Below are positions 60,400-64,000 of a stretch of DNA of 64,000 bases, piece after piece. Source of the DNA: Mesorhizobium sp. YIM 152430 (GTDB taxonomy: Bacteria; Pseudomonadota; Alphaproteobacteria; Rhizobiales; Rhizobiaceae). The notes under the pieces are model-generated. The model worked only from the letters and a program-made list of their open reading frames with translations. It did not search any database and was not told the origin of the DNA. Where the stretch lies: the NCBI RefSeq assembly GCF_029210365.1, contig NZ_JARGES010000041.1:1-64000 (forward strand), read 5' to 3'. Position 1 is the stretch's first letter. Each line of letters opens with the position of its first letter. The position numbers and the translations under genes are program-made.

Positions 60400-61077
60400 T
60401 CATCGCTCTCCCAGCAACTCCGCGGCAAGCGCGCGCGTAATGCGCGACTTGCGCGCCAGCGCGGCCGCGTCGAGACGCTCGACGACGGCATTCGCACTTT
60501 CGAACGACCGCTCCATGCGCTTGACGACATACTGGATGACGGCAGGATCGACATCGACCTGACGGTCGGCGAAAAGCTTGGTCAGAACGCCGGCAAGAAG
60601 CATGTCGTCCGGCGCACCGATCTCGACGATGGAAGCTGCGCGCAGTCGCGAGACGAGGTCCGCAAGACCGATCGGCCAGGAGACCGGGCGCGTCGCCGCC
60701 GTCATCAGGAGATGCCTACCGGACGCACGCACCGCGTTGATCAGGTGGAACAGGCCGGTCTCGTCGATTGGAGCCCGATCCGCATCGTCGACCAGGATGG
60801 GCCCGCGCTCGGCCCAGTCGAGCGCCTCGGCGCCGATGCCTGCGATGGAGAGCGAGGCGGCGCCGGTCATTTCCTGCCAGGCGGCGGCCAGATGCGTCTT
60901 TCCGGCCCCGCGCGGGCCGACGATCACCACGACCGGAGCCGGCCAGTCGGGATAGGAATCGATCAGATGCAGCGCGGACCGGATCGACGCGCCCGGCACG
61001 AGGTCGTCGCGGCTCCTCGCCGGCCGATGCGCGAGATCGAGCGGAATCTGGAGGGGTCGTCGGGGCGCAAGCGTCAC
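60400..61077 (-). CDS. hdaA: DnaA-like regulator HdaA
   Basis: HdaA with the sliding clamp stimulates DnaA-ATP hydrolysis and prevents over-initiation. The 225-residue AAA+ protein has an N-terminal clamp-binding-like segment QIPLDL, a Walker A region VVIVGPRGAGKTHLA and a Walker B ILVDDADRAP, with no DnaA domain IV DNA-binding motif. The GTG start at 61077 is chosen by the family-like PLQIPLDLAHRP opening. It follows the AI-2E permease gene by 4 bases. Confidence 0.88.
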   Translation of the reverse strand: MTLAPRRPLQIPLDLAHRPARSRDDLVPGASIRSALHLIDSYPDWPAPVVVIVGPRGAGKTHLAAAWQEMTGAASLSIAGIGAEALDWAERGPILVDDADRAPIDETGLFHLINAVRASGRHLLMTAATRPVSWPIGLADLVSRLRAASIVEIGAPDDMLLAGVLTKLFADRQVDVDPAVIQYVVKRMERSFESANAVVERLDAAALARKSRITRALAAELLGER

Positions 61078-61081
61078 GCGA

Positions 61082-62227
61082 TCAGACCCGGTCGAGCGGC
61101 TTTTGTCCGCCGCTGTAAAGCGGAGATGCCTCGTAGCGGCCGATCGCGAAGCGGACCAGAACGGCAACGGCCGCCGCCGCCGGAACTGCGATCAGAAGGC
61201 CGACGAAGCCGAACAGATAGCCGAAGGCGAAGAGCGCGAACATCAGCCAGACCGGATGCAGGCCGACGCTCTTGCCGACGAGATTGGGCTGGAGAATGTT
61301 GCCTTCGATGAACTGGCCGCCGAAGAAGATCGCCGCCACCAGCGCGACCATGTGCCATTCGGGCCAGAACTGGACGAAGGCGACGCCGACCGAGAGCACG
61401 AGGCCGACCATCGACCCCACATAAGGGATGAAGGAGATGAGGCCGGCGAACATGCCGATCAGAAGGCCGAAATTCAGGCCGACGATCGTCAGGCCGACCG
61501 CATACATGGCCCCCAGGATCAGGCAGAGCGTGCCCTGTCCGCGCACGAATCCGGCCACCGACGCGTCGATGTCGCGGGCGATCTGGCGCACGGTCTCGAC
61601 ATTGTTTCGCGGCACGAGCTGGTCGACGCGGGCGACCATCTTGTCCCAGTCGAGAAGCATGTAGAAGGCGACCACCGGGGTCACGACGAGCAGGCCGACA
61701 ATGTCGACGACCGCGCGGCCGCCGCTCCAGATCGACGCGAGCAGCGCCGCGACCACCCCGGACCCCTCGGAAAAGATGGAACCGATGCCCTCTTCCAGTC
61801 CGCCCGGCTCCATGCCGATGCGCGACGACAGCCAGTCGAAATCGAACGATGTGACGAGCGACTGCAACCGCGCGAAATAGTCCGGCACGCGCTCGATGAA
61901 GCCGGCAAGCTGGCTGGCGAGGACGGGAACGAGAACCGCAAGCCCGACGATCAGCAGAAGCAGGAAGGAGATCAGGATCAGCACCGTCGCCCAGATGCGC
62001 GACAGGCCGCGCCGCTCCAGCCAGTCGGCCACCGGATCGAGGAAATAGGCAAGGATCATGCCGGCGAAGAACGGCAGCAGAACGGAGGAGAAGATATAGA
62101 GGAACAGGACGAAGACGGCGACCGCAGCCGCCCAGAACATGGCCGGACGGCGCAGCGACATTCGCGACTGCACCGTGGCGGGCGTGGTGGCAGGCGTTGG
62201 CGTTTCCGTCGTCATGCGCGTCGTCAT
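61082..62227 (-). CDS. AI-2E family transporter (permease-like)
   Basis: This 381-residue protein has an N-terminal helix pair and about eight membrane segments in all. The DUF20/AI-2E core includes FFAGMILAYFLDPVADWLER, the coiled FARLQSLVTSFDFDWLSSRI segment and the IPYVGSMVGLVLSVGVAFVQ C-terminal block. Despite the name, substrates vary (ions, quorum signals); none can be assigned here. The start is uncertain among nearby ATGs (62227 and 62215). Confidence 0.9.
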   Translation of the reverse strand: MTTRMTTETPTPATTPATVQSRMSLRRPAMFWAAAVAVFVLFLYIFSSVLLPFFAGMILAYFLDPVADWLERRGLSRIWATVLILISFLLLLIVGLAVLVPVLASQLAGFIERVPDYFARLQSLVTSFDFDWLSSRIGMEPGGLEEGIGSIFSEGSGVVAALLASIWSGGRAVVDIVGLLVVTPVVAFYMLLDWDKMVARVDQLVPRNNVETVRQIARDIDASVAGFVRGQGTLCLILGAMYAVGLTIVGLNFGLLIGMFAGLISFIPYVGSMVGLVLSVGVAFVQFWPEWHMVALVAAIFFGGQFIEGNILQPNLVGKSVGLHPVWLMFALFAFGYLFGFVGLLIAVPAAAAVAVLVRFAIGRYEASPLYSGGQKPLDRV

Positions 62228-62408
62228 CCGCTGGTCGGGCAGGCTCACGACATAGGCGCGCTCGGTTGCGGTGGTCAAGTGGCGGGCAAGCGCGCCTTCG
62301 CCTTGCGGGAGAGGCGTGCTTCGTGCCAAGAGCGGGCACGGGCATTCGAAATTTGGACGGCATCCGCGCAGCCCATCGCACGAGCCGTTCCGGAGCGGAG
62401 TTTCGCAA

Positions 62409-63473
62409 ATGAGCGACCAGAAGAACGGGCTCACCTATGCGCAGGCCGGCGTCGACATCGATGCCGGCAATGCGCTGGTGGAGAAGATCAAGCCGATGGT
62501 GCGCTCGACGCGGCGGCCAGGCGCCGATGGCGAGATCGGCGGCTTCGGCGGTCTGTTCGACCTGAAGGCCGCGGGCTTCACCGATCCAATCCTCGTTGCC
62601 GCGAATGACGGCGTCGGCACGAAGCTCAAGGTCGCCATCGACGCCGGCATCCACGACACGGTCGGCATCGACCTCGTCGCCATGTGCGTCAACGACCTCG
62701 TCGTGCAGGGCGCCGAACCGCTGTTCTTCCTCGATTATTTCGCGACCGGCAAGCTCGATCCCGACCAGGGCGCGGCCATCGTCTCGGGCATCGCCGATGG
62801 TTGTCGGCAGGCTGGCTGCGCGCTGATCGGCGGCGAGACGGCGGAAATGCCCGGCATGTATCGCGACGGCGACTACGATCTCGCAGGCTTCGCGGTGGGC
62901 GCTGCCGAACGCGGCCAGTTGCTGCCGACCGACGACATCGTCGAAGGCGACGTCATTCTCGGCCTCGCCTCCTCGGGCGTCCATTCCAACGGCTATTCGC
63001 TCGTCCGCAAGATCGTCGGACTGTCCGGCCTCGACTGGGATGCGAAAGCACCGTTCGACAAGAGCCGCACGCTCGGCGAAGCGTTGCTCGAGCCGACGCG
63101 CATCTACGTCAAGCCGATCCTCGCCGCGATCCGCTCCACCCACGGCATCAAGGCGCTGGCCCACATCACCGGCGGCGGCTTTCCCGAAAACATCCCGCGC
63201 GTGCTGCCGAAGGATTTCGCCGCCGAACTCGACCTCGACGCGATCGAAGTTCCCGCCGTCTTCTCCTGGCTTGCCAAAACCGGCGGCGTCGCGCCCGTCG
63301 AGATGAAGCGCACCTTCAATTGCGGCGTCGGCATGATCCTCGTCGTCGCGTCCGGACAGGCGGCACAGGTCGCCGCCGTCCTTCAACAGGAAGGCGAACA
63401 CGTCATGACCATCGGCCGCATCGTGCCCCGACGCGAGACAGGCGTCGTCTATCGTGGACATCTCGACCTATGA
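62409..63473 (+). CDS. purM: Phosphoribosylformylglycinamidine cyclo-ligase
   Basis: PurM closes the imidazole ring to AIR in purine synthesis. The 354-residue protein starts [20 protein letters not shown] at 62409 after GGAG; the longer upstream frame is not supported. It has the ATP-binding [20 protein letters not shown] block and the metal/phosphate motif [20 protein letters not shown]. It overlaps purN by ATGA. Confidence 0.97.
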   Translation: MSDQKNGLTYAQAGVDIDAGNALVEKIKPMVRSTRRPGADGEIGGFGGLFDLKAAGFTDPILVAANDGVGTKLKVAIDAGIHDTVGIDLVAMCVNDLVVQGAEPLFFLDYFATGKLDPDQGAAIVSGIADGCRQAGCALIGGETAEMPGMYRDGDYDLAGFAVGAAERGQLLPTDDIVEGDVILGLASSGVHSNGYSLVRKIVGLSGLDWDAKAPFDKSRTLGEALLEPTRIYVKPILAAIRSTHGIKALAHITGGGFPENIPRVLPKDFAAELDLDAIEVPAVFSWLAKTGGVAPVEMKRTFNCGVGMILVVASGQAAQVAAVLQQEGEHVMTIGRIVPRRETGVVYRGHLDL

Positions 63474-64000
63474 GCATCACGAAAAAACGCGTCGCCGCCC
63501 TCATCTCCGGGCGCGGCTCGAACATGAAGACGCTGGCAGAGGCGGCTAGCGGACCACGCTCGACCTATGAGATCGTCGGCGTCATCTCAGACAAGCCGGA
63601 GGCGACCGGGCTCAATCACGCTGCCGCGCTCGACATCGAAGCACGGGCGATACCGCGCAACGACTTTTCCGACAAGGCGGCGCATGAAGCGGCCATCGAC
63701 GCGCAGCTCAAGCGCTGGAACGTCGAGCTCGTCGCGCTCGCGGGCTACATGCGGCTTCTCTCGGCCGATTTCGTCGAGGGCTGGAAGGGCCGGATGGTCA
63801 ACATCCACCCCTCCCTCCTGCCGCTCTTCAAAGGTCTCGATACCCACAGGCGCGCGCTCGACGGCGGCCTGCGCATCCATGGCTGCACGGTCCATTTCGT
63901 GACCGCCGAGATGGATGGGGGGCCGATCATCGCGCAGGCTGCCGTTCCCGTCTCGCCCGACGACAACGAGGACAGCCTGACGCGCCGCGTTCTCGCCGCC
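63470..64000 (+). CDS. purN: Phosphoribosylglycinamide formyltransferase (partial)
   Basis: PurN transfers formyl from 10-formyl-THF to GAR, the step before PurL/PurM chemistry. The visible 177 codons cover nearly the whole enzyme: [15 protein letters not shown] substrate loop, catalytic NIHPSLLP with asparagine and histidine, and the catalytic aspartate in [14 protein letters not shown]. The 3' end runs off the window. Its start shares ATGA with the purM stop. Confidence 0.96.
   Translation, partial: MSITKKRVAALISGRGSNMKTLAEAASGPRSTYEIVGVISDKPEATGLNHAAALDIEARAIPRNDFSDKAAHEAAIDAQLKRWNVELVALAGYMRLLSADFVEGWKGRMVNIHPSLLPLFKGLDTHRRALDGGLRIHGCTVHFVTAEMDGGPIIAQAAVPVSPDDNEDSLTRRVLAA

Noticed and set aside
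61074-63461. A 795-codon minus-strand frame across purM and the AI-2E permease
   Set aside because: It is antisense to purM and out of frame with the permease; its low-complexity translation has no domain.

Overview
The window is one contiguous piece of a GC-rich alphaproteobacterial chromosome. Gene content and order point to Hyphomicrobiales (Rhizobiales), most likely a Phyllobacteriaceae/Mesorhizobium-like organism. Markers for this are the blocks merR-ihfA-fabH-plsX-DUF177, nusB-ribH-ribE-ribD-nrdR-glyA, ldtP-ldtR-DUF6163-hemB, aapJQMP, ppx-ppk and hdaA-purM-purN. No species name can be given from sequence alone.

Positions 1-9409 are the right end of an integrated prophage-type element that continues beyond the left edge. 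All its genes lie on the minus strand. A tyrosine integrase (7864-9216) sits beside a 46-base copy of the 3' half of a tRNA-Pro(GGG) gene (9364-9409), which is the attachment-site scar. Going inward come an unknown protein, an AlpA-like DNA-binding protein, a 41-residue membrane peptide, DUF3102, DUF1376 and DUF6074 proteins, a 911-residue tail tape measure protein, a tail assembly chaperone with an overlapping second frame, and several unknown proteins. The tape measure gene lies upstream of the chaperone gene, the reverse of the usual phage order.

Positions 9410-30280 are ordinary chromosome: regulation (MerR, IHF-alpha), fatty acid and phospholipid initiation (fabH, plsX), envelope assembly (bamE), a proton-pumping pyrophosphatase, riboflavin synthesis mixed with nusB and nrdR, glyA, an L,D-transpeptidase with its MarR-type regulator LdtR, hemB, and an N-end-rule aminoacyl transferase (bpt).

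Positions 30578-57835 hold a sulfate ABC transporter (sbp-cysTWA), a DEAD-box helicase, parC, aspS, two MFS transporters, RNase D, polyphosphate enzymes (ppx-ppk), a general L-amino-acid ABC transporter (aapJQMP) and metC. The sbp-cysT gap contains a terminator-like hairpin followed by a 97-base near-perfect palindrome.

Positions 57836-59588 are a small decayed insertion at a second tRNA-Pro locus (TGG): a broken 5' half of the tRNA, a phage lysin-like fragment and an orphan zinc-ribbon methyltransferase, then the intact tRNA-Pro. The remainder (59690-64000) is chromosomal: an NDUFS4-like complex I subunit, tRNA-Arg(TCT), hdaA, an AI-2E-family permease, purM and a partial purN.

No CRISPR array, rRNA gene or complete insertion sequence was seen. 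The best candidates for something new are in the two tRNA-Pro-associated elements: the inverted tail module with its putative recoding site, the micro-ORFs, and the 5'-half tRNA scar.
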